Shown piece by piece: positions 34,252 to 42,222 of a stretch of 64,000 bases of DNA. Position 1 is the first letter of the stretch. Each line of letters opens with the position of its first letter. Source of the stretch: an uncultured Gammaproteobacteria bacterium (GTDB lineage: Bacteria > Pseudomonadota > Gammaproteobacteria > HK1); assembly GCA_947258715.1 (NCBI GenBank), contig CAMYJH010000010.1:92321-156320 (forward strand), written 5' to 3'. Both the position numbers and the translations under genes were made by a program. The notes beneath the pieces are model-generated. The model was not told the DNA's origin. It saw nothing but the letters and a program-made list of their open reading frames with translations, and made no database searches.

Positions 34252-35430
34252 TCAGCGGGTGGCGCCGGCGGCCTTCAGCGCCGCTATGATCCCTTCCTCG
34301 CCGACCATCTCCGCCGCCGCCAGCGCTGTCCAGCCGTCCACCGCCCGGGCGCGGGGATCCGCGCCTCGGGCGAGCAGCAGGTCGACCAGGTCGGCAAAGC
34401 CGTGATTGGCCGCGTACATCAGCGGCGTGCGTCCGTCATCTGCATCCGCCGTATTGGGATCGGCGCCCGCAGCGAGCAATACGTTCACCATCGCTGTATA
34501 CCCCGTTCGCACCGCATCAATCAGCGGCGTGCGACCGGACTCGCCGGTCAGATTGACATCGGCTCCGGCGGCGGCGAGGCGGCCGGCGACAACCAAGTGC
34601 CTTCCCAACACCGCATTTCCCAGGGGCGAGGCGCCGTCCCTCGCCCGCTGGTTGGAATCCGCGCCGGCGTCGAGCAGCAGCACGACGGTCTCGAGATTGC
34701 CGCTAGAGGCGGCCAGCAGCAAGGGAGTATGGCCGTCGTCGTCGGGCCGATCCGCGTCCGCCCCGTTGAGGAGAAGCAGCTCCACGGTGTGAGCGTTTCC
34801 GCGGGTCGCCGCCAAATGCAGGGCGCGCCGGCCATCTTCACTCTGGTCTTCGATTCTTGCCCCGGCGGCAATCAGCTCCACCGCGGTGCTCAACCCGGTT
34901 CTTGCGCTGGCCGCCCCCATCAGCGCGGTATAGCCGTCGGTGGCCGATTTGTTCGGGTCGGCGCCTCCCTGGATCAGCTGCCGAACGGTGGACTCGTGCG
35001 CGCGGGAGGCCGCTTCAATCAGTGCCGTGTTGCCGCGACTGCTTTCCGCCAGGTCGGGGTTTGCCCCGCCGCCCATCAGGGCAGCAACGATTTCCCGATG
35101 ATCGAATCGCGCCGCGAACATGAGCGCGGTCCAGTTCTCCGACGAACGCGCGTTGATGTCGGCGCCAGCCGCCAGCAGACGAAGCGACGTTTCCAGATGG
35201 CCGTTGGTGGCGGCGAGCATGAGCGGGGTCAGTCTTCCCCTGGCTACGTCCCGAGCGTTCGGGTCCGCGCCGTTCTCGAGGGCGTAGCCGACGAGTTCCG
35301 CGCGCCCGGCCTCCGCCGCCATGAGCAGGGCCAGATTGGCGACGTCCTCGGGTGTCCGCTGCGCGCACACGGAGGTGGACGCAAGGAGAAGAACCCCTGC
35401 GATGGTCTGAAGGAAAAGGCTGTCGGCCAC
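34252..35430 (-). CDS. Secreted ankyrin-repeat protein, long
   Basis: From GTG 35430 the protein has a signal peptide (ADSLFLQTIAGVLLLASTSVCAQ) and about ten ankyrin repeats, with motifs TPLMLAATNGHLE, TALMFAARFDHRE, TALIEAASRAHES, TALMGAASARTG, RALHLAATRGNAH, TPLLLAASSGNLE, SPLGNAVLGRHL, TPLIDAVRTGYTA, TPLMYAANHGFAD. The 392-residue length is all repeat after the signal. An ATG at 35541 is in frame but has no signal character. It is divergent from the methyltransferase at 35545. Ligand unknown. Confidence 0.88.
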   Translation of the reverse strand: MADSLFLQTIAGVLLLASTSVCAQRTPEDVANLALLMAAEAGRAELVGYALENGADPNARDVARGRLTPLMLAATNGHLETSLRLLAAGADINARSSENWTALMFAARFDHREIVAALMGGGANPDLAESSRGNTALIEAASRAHESTVRQLIQGGADPNKSATDGYTALMGAASARTGLSTAVELIAAGARIEDQSEDGRRALHLAATRGNAHTVELLLLNGADADRPDDDGHTPLLLAASSGNLETVVLLLDAGADSNQRARDGASPLGNAVLGRHLVVAGRLAAAGADVNLTGESGRTPLIDAVRTGYTAMVNVLLAAGADPNTADADDGRTPLMYAANHGFADLVDLLLARGADPRARAVDGWTALAAAEMVGEEGIIAALKAAGATR

Positions 35431-35544
35431 TTTGATCGTCAGTCCTATGGACGCCCGCTCTCGCTTGCACGCGACCGCGGGCGGGAGGTGAATTGTGCCC
35501 GCACGGCGGCGAACGCGGAAAATTGACCCGCTGCGATACATCTC

Positions 35545-36153
35545 ATGAACCCGGATATCGTACGCTGGAACGCCAAATACCGCGCGGTCTCTTACACGGC
35601 CGTGGCGCAGCCCGATGAGCTTCTGGTCGCGCATCAGGCGTTGCTGTTTAGAAACGCGCGTGTTCTGGACGTGGCCTGCGGCGCCGGCGCCAACGCGATA
35701 TTTGCCGCTCAATGCGGTTGTCGCGTGGTGGGCGTAGATGCGAGCCTCGAGGGTCTGCGCATCGCGGCCCGGCGCGCCAGGGAGGCGGATCTCGCGGTTT
35801 TTTTATTGAATGCGGATTTGGAGTCCTGGCGTCCGCCCCCTGAGCGTTTCGATCTGGTGATGGTCTTTCGCTACCTTAACCGCGCGCTTATGCCTTCACT
35901 TCAATCGGCGATTCGACCCGGTGGGGTGCTGATTTACAAGACTTTCAATCGCAACTTTCTCCAGCAAAAAGCGGATATGAACCCGGACTATCTGCTCCAA
36001 CCGGGGGAGCTGGCGCCTTGCTTCGCGACTTTAGATGAGATTGCCACCAACGACGGGGCAGCCAACCAGGACGTGTTCTCTTGGTGGATCGGAAGAAAAC
36101 CCGCGCCATTAGACAGAACGCCGACCCTGCTGCGCTTCACTCCACCGAAATAA
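35545..36153 (+). CDS. SAM-dependent methyltransferase, class I
   Basis: A 202-residue cytoplasmic methyltransferase. Motif I reads VLDVACGAGANAIFAAQCG and the acidic end of strand beta 2 is VVGVDASLEGLRIA; MVFRYLNRALMPSLQSAIRPGGVLIYKTFNRN covers motifs IV-VI. The sequence resembles the TehB-like and small-molecule methyltransferases. The substrate cannot be told. Its 3' end overlaps the convergent small gene at 36137 by 17 bp. Confidence 0.9.
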   Translation: MNPDIVRWNAKYRAVSYTAVAQPDELLVAHQALLFRNARVLDVACGAGANAIFAAQCGCRVVGVDASLEGLRIAARRAREADLAVFLLNADLESWRPPPERFDLVMVFRYLNRALMPSLQSAIRPGGVLIYKTFNRNFLQQKADMNPDYLLQPGELAPCFATLDEIATNDGAANQDVFSWWIGRKPAPLDRTPTLLRFTPPK

Positions 36154-36439
36154 AGCGTAGGCAGGGCCCGTCTTTGTCCGTACCGAAGCGCCAGATGTCG
36201 AGGCACATCTGAATGAAGCCCTCCTCATGGTCGAAACTTTCGGCATCGGCGCGGGCTTTGAGCGACTTCAGCTCACGTGGCGATAACATCAGCGTTCCGT
36301 CCTGCCCCAATTCGCCGAGCGCAAACAGCTCGGCGATGTCCTGGAGCAAGTAATCGCCGTCGTCGTACTGGTGAACGAGCGCCGGAGCGCTGCTGTCATC
36401 CATGTGGTAAACGCCTGCGGTTTTGTCTTCGTAGGTCAT
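36137..36439 (-). CDS. Small hypothetical protein in ligase operon
   Basis: A 100-residue acidic protein beginning MTYEDKTAGVYHMDDSSAP, with LVHQYDDGDYLLQDIAELFALGELGQDG and IQMCLDIWRFGTDKDGPCLRFISVE. It has no signal or membrane segment. It follows the ligase-like gene by 16 bp on the same strand, so the two are probably co-expressed. I do not recognise a family with confidence. The frame upstream of 36439 is part of the ligase region in another phase. Confidence 0.75.
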   Translation of the reverse strand: MTYEDKTAGVYHMDDSSAPALVHQYDDGDYLLQDIAELFALGELGQDGTLMLSPRELKSLKARADAESFDHEEGFIQMCLDIWRFGTDKDGPCLRFISVE

Positions 36440-36455
36440 GGCGTCGTTTTCAGGC

Positions 36456-37241
36456 TCACTCGTTGACGCGCTCGCCTTCGCCGAGGCTGAAATACTCAGC
36501 AACGCTGACCTCCCGCGTGATTCCGTCATCGAGCTCTAGCTCGGCCTCGCCACGATGGTTGATTCTCAGCAGTTTGCCGCTCAGCTTGTCCCCGCGCGCG
36601 CGTAGCGTCACCGGTTCACCGATGCCGTCGGCCCGAAGCGTCCACGCTCTGCGGACCGGTTCGAAACCTTCGTCCGCCCAGCGGTTTATCCAGGCCAGGA
36701 AGTGGCGGCTGAAGCCTTCCAGCAGCGCCTCGACGCTTGCTTCAGGCGTGCCGCTGGCGTGAATGCTGTTGAAGCGCTCGGGTTCGGGGTTTGGCGGATG
36801 CTGCGCCACGTTGACGCTCACCCCCAGCACCAGCCAGGGGTAGGGGTCGGCATTATCTCCGGGCGCCGAGAACTGCACCATGCCGCTCTTTAGATCGTTG
36901 ATGAAAATCTCGCTGGGCCAGCGCCAGCGTAAACCGGTCATGGCTGAGATTAGGTCCGCGATGGCCGTTCCGGTGCTGATGGTCGCAATGTATAACAGCT
37001 GTTGCGCGGTGAGGTTGTCGTATTCGGGCTCAATGATCAGCGCGCAGTGCAGATTGCCGCACGGTGCGTACCACTGTTTCCCGCCCGCGGTGCAGGCCCG
37101 GGTCTGTTCCCGGGCCCAGATCAAGGTGCCTTCCCCGGCACCTTTGCGGGCGCGGCGAACCGCTTCTTCAACCACGCTGTCCACGTGATCGAGGACAACG
37201 AGTTCGTAGGCGGGGGGCAGTCTGGGGAGGTGGGAGGACAT
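36456..37241 (-). CDS. Biotin/lipoate-protein-ligase-like protein
   Basis: This 261-residue protein follows the BirA/LplA fold: VVLDHVDSVVEEAVRRARKG, LIWAREQTRACTAGGKQWYAPCGNLHCALII, RWRWPSEIFINDLKSGMVQFSAPGDNADPYPWLVLGVSVNVAQHP (segments of one domain). The usual GRGRRGR adenylate-binding loop is replaced by RACTAGGKQW, though the catalytic-type lysine area (INDLKSG) remains. The C-terminus (SGKLLRINHRGEAELELDDG) is BPL_C-like. Whether it transfers biotin, lipoate or a related acyl group is unknown. Family sure, activity uncertain. Confidence 0.82.
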   Translation of the reverse strand: MSSHLPRLPPAYELVVLDHVDSVVEEAVRRARKGAGEGTLIWAREQTRACTAGGKQWYAPCGNLHCALIIEPEYDNLTAQQLLYIATISTGTAIADLISAMTGLRWRWPSEIFINDLKSGMVQFSAPGDNADPYPWLVLGVSVNVAQHPPNPEPERFNSIHASGTPEASVEALLEGFSRHFLAWINRWADEGFEPVRRAWTLRADGIGEPVTLRARGDKLSGKLLRINHRGEAELELDDGITREVSVAEYFSLGEGERVNE

Positions 37242-37385
37242 GCTACAACTTTGATTCTGGTTCTTGGATGCAGAGGCGACGCTGAATCATTGGCCGCAAG
37301 GCGTCTACAATCCGCTTTATTACAAACGCCGGTAGTTTACCCTTGTAGCCTGCGGCGTCGAGCCGCGTCGAGATAACCCTCGAAA

Positions 37386-39350
37386 ATGATCCGCCGTCAG
37401 CAATCCGCGACTCTCAAGCCCATACTGCGTCCGTGGCTTTGTCTACCCGTGGGCGCTGTGCTGGTGCTCAACGCGACGCTGGCCGGGAGCGCCGGCGCCG
37501 CCGAGCACGGCCTGATTTCGAGGCTCCAGGCAGCGGCCCGGGCGGTGTGTGAAAACGCCGTGCAGCAGGATGTCCATATCGCGCGGGCGCTGGGAGGCGC
37601 CATCCTGCTGGAACGTATGCCGCTTGAGCTACGCGGACAGGAAGCCGGGACGCGCCATCGTTACATGCTCAAGGACGGTGCCCGGGTGTATTTGGAGCAA
37701 TTCGCTCCGGGACAGAAGCTGCAGCGCCTTACGCTCGTGTATCACGCCGACGACGACGGGCAACGCCGCGCGGAGTGGATGATCATTACCGACGGCGAGT
37801 GCCGACCACTGACCGGACGGAGGCTGGTGTACGACGGCGCCGGTGCCCCTGTCGCCATCGAGCGCACCGACGCCTCGCTGCAAACGGTCGAGGCGCGCGA
37901 ACATCTGAATCCGTCGGTGCCCGAGGGTGTGGCGGCAGACAACGGTGTTCCCGTGGCGCTGGTGGATTCGGGGGTGAACTATCTGCTCGATGATATCCGG
38001 CGCCGCCTCGCGCGGAACTCCAGCGGTGAAATTCTCGGTTACGACTACTGGGACCTGGACCCACGGCCTTTCGATTCGCACCCCGCCCGCTCGCCGTTCT
38101 TTCCGCAACGCCACGGCACTCAGACTGCCGGTGTCATTATCGCGGATGCCCCGGTGGCGACCCTGGTTCCCTACCGCTACCCGCGCCCGGACATGAGGCG
38201 AATGGGCGAGCTGGTGGAACACGCAGCCGCCAGAGGCGTGCGAATCGTTAACTTGTCGCTCGGTGGCCGCGACGCCGAGGAGTGGCGCTCATTTGCGGAA
38301 GCCGCGCGCCGGCATCCGGAGATGCTGTTCATCGCCTCGGCGGGAAACGACGGCAGTGACATCGACGAAGAGCAGGTGTATCCGGCTGCGCTCGGACTTC
38401 CGAACCTGATCACGGCAACCTCCGCCAGCGATAACGGCCTGCCGGCGCAAGGGTCCAACTGGGGCGCCCGATCGGTTGACCTGCTGGTACCCGCTGAGGA
38501 GCTTGTGAGCATCGATTTCTATGGCAGGCCGAAGCTGGTTTCTGGCTCGAGCTACGCCTCGGCCCGGGTTTCGGCGCTGGCGGCATGCCTGCTCGCGGCC
38601 AATCCGAATTGGCGGGCGCCAGAGCTTAAGGCGGCCATCTACGCGCGGGTCAAACCGTCTGTTAACGACGTCATGCGCTTTGTGTCACAGGGATTTCTCC
38701 AAGAGCCCACGCTCGGGCAGCGAGGCGCGTGCCCCGGGGAGCCGGGGGAGGTGACCGTGCTGAGCCGAAAGAGCATTGAAAAGAAGATCCTTTATCCAAA
38801 CAGCGCCTATCCCAAAGGGGTCGCGCAAACGCTTTCCGTCTCCTTGGTGGTGTTGGATGGAACCGCCTGGTCCGAGCCGCTGCTCGAATCCATGGCCGCG
38901 GACGCCGCCCGGATTCTGGCCCAGTGCGGATTGGGGTTGAGCGACATAAGGCTTTACCGGGTTAAGGCCCCCCGGCGTCTGTCTTACTTCAATGATTGGA
39001 ACGCGAATGCATTGGTTTCCAAGCTGGAGATACCGCGCCCCGCGGTTTTCTTTGTTCGTGACACCCTGCAGCAGATTGCATTCGATGCCGAAGCCATCGG
39101 CCATTCCAACGGCCGCAGCCGTGCTTCCCTGGTGGATACTGTTTGGATGACCGAGGCGGTCGGTCACTCGGGAATAGCACTTGCTCACGAGCTCTATCAC
39201 GTGCTGGCGGATTCCGGCAGCCACTCCGATGACCCCGAGAATCTAATGCACGAGGAGGCGTTGGGCCTCAACACTCGGCTCAACGAAGGTCAATGCATGC
39301 AAATGAGAAGGGTCGGTACCGCGTTTGGTCACCTCAAGCCGCTGCGTTAG
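37386..39350 (+). CDS. Secreted subtilisin-like protease fused to HExxH metalloprotease-like domain
   Basis: A 654-residue protein with an N-terminal signal (LCLPVGAVLVLNATLAGSAGAAE). Residues about 190-420 carry an S8 triad: Asp in VALVDSGVN, His in PQRHGTQTAGV, Ser in VSGSSYASARVSA, plus Asn in IASAGNDGSD. The last 170 residues have ALAHELYHVLADSGSH followed by DDPENLMHEEA; HELYH is a zinc-site HExxH, and NLM resembles a Met-turn. Both domains seem intact. The ATG at 37386 is chosen because the signal follows it. Target proteins unknown. Confidence 0.86.
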   Translation: MIRRQQSATLKPILRPWLCLPVGAVLVLNATLAGSAGAAEHGLISRLQAAARAVCENAVQQDVHIARALGGAILLERMPLELRGQEAGTRHRYMLKDGARVYLEQFAPGQKLQRLTLVYHADDDGQRRAEWMIITDGECRPLTGRRLVYDGAGAPVAIERTDASLQTVEAREHLNPSVPEGVAADNGVPVALVDSGVNYLLDDIRRRLARNSSGEILGYDYWDLDPRPFDSHPARSPFFPQRHGTQTAGVIIADAPVATLVPYRYPRPDMRRMGELVEHAAARGVRIVNLSLGGRDAEEWRSFAEAARRHPEMLFIASAGNDGSDIDEEQVYPAALGLPNLITATSASDNGLPAQGSNWGARSVDLLVPAEELVSIDFYGRPKLVSGSSYASARVSALAACLLAANPNWRAPELKAAIYARVKPSVNDVMRFVSQGFLQEPTLGQRGACPGEPGEVTVLSRKSIEKKILYPNSAYPKGVAQTLSVSLVVLDGTAWSEPLLESMAADAARILAQCGLGLSDIRLYRVKAPRRLSYFNDWNANALVSKLEIPRPAVFFVRDTLQQIAFDAEAIGHSNGRSRASLVDTVWMTEAVGHSGIALAHELYHVLADSGSHSDDPENLMHEEALGLNTRLNEGQCMQMRRVGTAFGHLKPLR

Positions 39351-39400
39351 AAGCGTCGCCGCTCAGACGGCACGACAATTTTCACACACACGCCCCATAT

Positions 39401-39877
39401 TCAGTCCTCCTCCACACCCCAGATTTTCAGTCCCTCGTGGCCCGCTGCATTAGGGCGAATCACTTTGAGACTTTCCTCGATGCCTTCGTCGCCGAACTCG
39501 CGCCCTATGGCGAGAAGCGTGTGCAATTCGTGCTCGCAAATGGTTGCCGCATAGTCGGCTTCGTCGCCGGCCACCGGCAGCGCCGCGGCAATGTGGGGCG
39601 CGCCGTAATCGGAGATTAAATGCGCGGCCAGGCGATCCACGACCTGTTGGTATTCGTCCTCGGATATCTCCGCGATTTCCACCAGGGAGCTCCAGCCGAA
39701 AGTGCGTGTACCCAGGAAGCCGTGCTGGAATGCTTGTAGTGTCTTCGCGCTCATTTTTTCAGGATCCATATCCAGAAATGCGAAAGAACCCGGTACCGCC
39801 CACTCTCCGGGCTCAGCAGCGCGTTCATATACACTAACGTCGGAATCGTCGAGTCGAATGGTGCGAAGAAACTTCAC
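39401..39877 (-). CDS. DUF6505-like protein
   Basis: A 158-residue protein beginning MKFLRTIRLDDSDVSVYERA with EPGEWAVPGSFAFLDMDPEK, LQAFQHGFLGTRTFGWSSLVEI and LAAHLISDYGAPHIAAALPVAGDEADYAATICEHEL. These match DUF6505 as I recall it. The function is unknown. It is a free-standing minus-strand gene between the protease and the GST; in related genomes similar genes occur near ligase-like and DUF6494 genes, all present in this window. Confidence 0.75.
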   Translation of the reverse strand: MKFLRTIRLDDSDVSVYERAAEPGEWAVPGSFAFLDMDPEKMSAKTLQAFQHGFLGTRTFGWSSLVEIAEISEDEYQQVVDRLAAHLISDYGAPHIAAALPVAGDEADYAATICEHELHTLLAIGREFGDEGIEESLKVIRPNAAGHEGLKIWGVEED

Positions 39878-39942
39878 GCGAATGACCGGTATCGGAATTG
39901 GGCGACGCAGTCAGCGAATCGGTTTGTCAGCGACAATACAAT

Positions 39943-40623
39943 TCAGAGAAAAGCCTCGTAAGGCCAGTCGACTTCCTCTTCCGCGACGACCTCGGTCTCC
40001 TCTGCCGCCGCCTGGATCCATTCCCTGACGGCGGCGTCCTCTAGCACAGTATCCAGGTACCTGGCCTCAGCTCCGGAAAAGCTCACGTCGTAGCCGTGAA
40101 ATCTCAGCGCCACCGGGGCGAACATGGCGTCGGCGATGCAAAACCCGCCAAACAGCCAGGGCCCCGGATCACCGTACGCGAGGCGACAGGTTCGCCAGAT
40201 TTCGAGCACGCGCGCGATGTCAATGGCCGCATTGTCGGGAACGGGGAAACCTGGAAACCGCCGGCGGCAGTTCATCGGCAGGCTTTGTCTCAGATGCGGG
40301 AATCCCGAATGCATCTCGGCGCTTACCGAACGTGCCAACGCCCGTGCCGACGGGTCCTTTGGCCAGCCGCGGCCGGTCATGAATCGCTCGTTCACGTATT
40401 CGCAAATGGAAAACGTGTCCCAGACGCGCAGGCCCCCGTCTTTCAGCACCGGAACCTTTCCCGAAGGAGAATGCTGGTCGATCTCGTGCTTCCATTGATC
40501 GCTGTGGAACGGAATTCTGAACTCTTTGAAATCGAGCATGGCGTGCTTGAGCAACAACCATGGTCGTAGCGACCAGGAAGAGTAGGTCTTGTTTCCGATC
40601 ACCAGGGTTAGCTTTGAGTCCAT
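39943..40623 (-). CDS. Glutathione S-transferase family protein
   Basis: The 226-residue product has an N-terminal thioredoxin-like domain (LTLVIGNKTYSSWSLRPWLLLKH, with the catalytic serine in YSSWS; SPSGKVPVLKDGGLRVWDTFSICEYVNERF) and a helical C-terminal domain (DPGPWLFGGFCIADAMFAPVALRFHGY). It is of normal GST length. It may conjugate or isomerise electrophiles with glutathione; the substrate is unknown. It precedes the convergent DUF6505 gene on the same strand and follows the DUF2007 gene by 15 bp. Confidence 0.9.
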   Translation of the reverse strand: MDSKLTLVIGNKTYSSWSLRPWLLLKHAMLDFKEFRIPFHSDQWKHEIDQHSPSGKVPVLKDGGLRVWDTFSICEYVNERFMTGRGWPKDPSARALARSVSAEMHSGFPHLRQSLPMNCRRRFPGFPVPDNAAIDIARVLEIWRTCRLAYGDPGPWLFGGFCIADAMFAPVALRFHGYDVSFSGAEARYLDTVLEDAAVREWIQAAAEETEVVAEEEVDWPYEAFL

Positions 40624-40638
40624 GTTCTGAATACTGCC

Positions 40639-40959
40639 TTAGCCCCCTGGCGGGCGTTCGGCGCCGCAGGCCCAGCACGCCGTAAACTGTCCCTCCAGGG
40701 GTTCACCACAGCAGGTACAGTGCCAGTCGCCGCCGGACTGGTCACCCAGGGCGAGAACGGACTCTACCAGCGCCCGGGCCCTTTGTAGCTGAAAATCCTC
40801 CAACACCCAGAGCTCCGGCCAGCACTCGATGGGGGGAAGCTCGCCAGCCCCGCCCAGCAGGAATTCGTTACGGATAATGCAGGCGATGTGGTTAGCCTCC
40901 AGGACCCGCTTCAGGTGCCCTACAATCAGCGGATTGTCCGAGCTGTAGACCCTTTTCAT
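40639..40959 (-). CDS. DUF2007 protein with C-terminal zinc ribbon
   Basis: A 106-residue protein. The first two thirds (KRVYSSDNPLIVGHLKRVLEANHIACIIRNEFLLGG, WPELWVLEDFQLQRARALVE) match the DUF2007 signal-transducing fold related to GlnB-like ferredoxin folds. The tail CTCCGEPLEGQFTACWACG has two CxxC pairs spaced as a zinc ribbon. Role unknown. It is the first gene of a minus-strand pair with GST. Confidence 0.85.
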   Translation of the reverse strand: MKRVYSSDNPLIVGHLKRVLEANHIACIIRNEFLLGGAGELPPIECWPELWVLEDFQLQRARALVESVLALGDQSGGDWHCTCCGEPLEGQFTACWACGAERPPGG

Positions 40960-41403
40960 ACCCTATGGCCTGCACCATGCTGCTTTTATGCGCTCGATAC
41001 CGACTGCCGGATGCGTCCGGGCGCCTTGATTTCGCCTGATCATAGACCGGGCCTTGGTGACGCCGAAGCCCGGCGGCCTCAGGCGCCCGGCGGCGACGTT
41101 TTCTTTCAGGGTCGAAGATGCAGGTCAGGTTCGTGTGTTGCAAGCGCTGGCGGGAGCCAGCATGCGGCCGGCCGACCGCCTTCGGGCCAGACCGGCGGGC
41201 ATACGGACGGAGTATTCGGCGGCGGGGAGCGACGCCCAGCGGGGATGCTAGTATCATCCCAGCACGGTGGCGTCGGCCCGGGCGGCGCCCCGGTCCTGGT
41301 AGCCTCTCAACCCGGAGGAGCTAGAACCCTTTGCCGAGCTCAAGGGGCACCAGTGTCATGTCGATTAATTTGATCGACCTCAGTGTCGCGGACCTCGAGA
41401 ATA
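40960..41403. other. Intergenic stretch, no gene supported
   Basis: About 440 bp of high G+C content with frames on both strands that have no recognisable protein character. A short 18-codon frame (MSINLIDLSVADLENNER, 41358-41414) overlaps the start of the acetyltransferase gene, but nothing supports its translation. No clear terminator, promoter or repeat was seen. Confidence 0.5.
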
Positions 41404-42039
41404 ATGAGCGGTAAGTTTCCGCGAAATCGCGTTTCCCGGTTACCCATTACGCCGATTCGCAGACGCGGGCAGCGCGTTCGCCGGGTGCCGCGCGGAAAGC
41501 TCGAGATGATCATCACCTACCTTGAGATGCTCAAGCCGCCGCCGCAGCGGCAACTCGTTCATCGCGGGGAAAAACTCGCCTTGATGCGCGCAGAACAGCC
41601 CACCGTTTCCTTTTATCGTTATCTGTACAACACGGTGGGCGGTCCGTGGCTATGGTACGAGCGTCGCGTTCTCGAAGACGATGCGCTCAAGCAAATCATC
41701 ACCGACCCGGAAGTAGAAATCTACGTGCTTCATTGCGCCGGCGTTCCGGCCGGCTTTGCGGAGCTGGATCTGCGCATCGAAGACGAGGTGGAGCTCTCCT
41801 ACTTCGGGCTGGTGCCCGATTTCATCGGACGCGGCTTAGGCCATCATTTCCTCGACTGGGCGGTAGACGAGGCCTGGCGAAAGCGGCGATCGCGGGTGTG
41901 GGTGCACACCTGCAATCTGGATCACCCCGCCGCGATTGCGGTGTACCAACGGGCCGGCTTCGTTCCCTACGATCAGGAAACCCGCATCGTCGATGATCCC
42001 CGTAAACGGGGATTCATGCCGAAGGGACAGGAGTTCTGA
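41404..42039 (+). CDS. GNAT-family N-acetyltransferase
   Basis: The product (211 residues from ATG 41404) has the acetyl-CoA-binding region LVPDFIGRGLGHHFLDWAVDEAWRKRRSRVWVHT and HPAAIAVYQRAGFVPYDQET, both typical of GNAT enzymes. The N-terminus (KLEMIITYLEMLKPPP, RAEQPTVSFYRYLYNTVGG) belongs to the family seen in many Pseudomonadota with no defined substrate. It is followed within 25 bp by heptamer element copy 3. Confidence 0.88.
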   Translation: MSGKFPRNRVSRLPITPIRRRGQRVRRVPRGKLEMIITYLEMLKPPPQRQLVHRGEKLALMRAEQPTVSFYRYLYNTVGGPWLWYERRVLEDDALKQIITDPEVEIYVLHCAGVPAGFAELDLRIEDEVELSYFGLVPDFIGRGLGHHFLDWAVDEAWRKRRSRVWVHTCNLDHPAAIAVYQRAGFVPYDQETRIVDDPRKRGFMPKGQEF

Positions 42040-42061
42040 GCTGACGCCTAAGGGTGAGGCG

Positions 42062-42220
42062 GTAACGCGTAATGGGTGACGCGTAACGCGATCGGAGGCA
42101 CAGCGTATTGACAAGCCGCTTAGGCCGATTACGCTGCTTGCATCACGCATCACGCATCACGCATCACGCATCACGCATCACGCATCACGCATCACGCATC
42201 ACGCATCACGCATCACGCAT
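42062..42220. repeat. Heptamer inverted-arm element, copy 3, with 11 perfect tandem units
   Basis: Left arm GTAACGC GTAATGG GTGACGC GTAACGC (42062-42089); core 42091-42139; right arm of 11 identical GCATCAC units (42140-42216) and a partial unit. The right arm has expanded compared with copies 1, 2 and 4, which have four units. It abuts the second or third codon of the alanine-dehydrogenase-like gene. It is not a CRISPR array: units are 7 bp with no spacers. Confidence 0.93.
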
Positions 42221-42222
42221 CC

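Noticed and set aside
34174-35526. Long plus-strand open frame opposite the ankyrin gene
   Set aside because: It is the antisense of periodic ankyrin repeats in G+C-rich DNA; the minus strand has clear ankyrin motifs and a signal peptide.
42140-42220. Possible CRISPR array
   Set aside because: The repeats are identical 7-bp units without spacers, and no cas genes are present.
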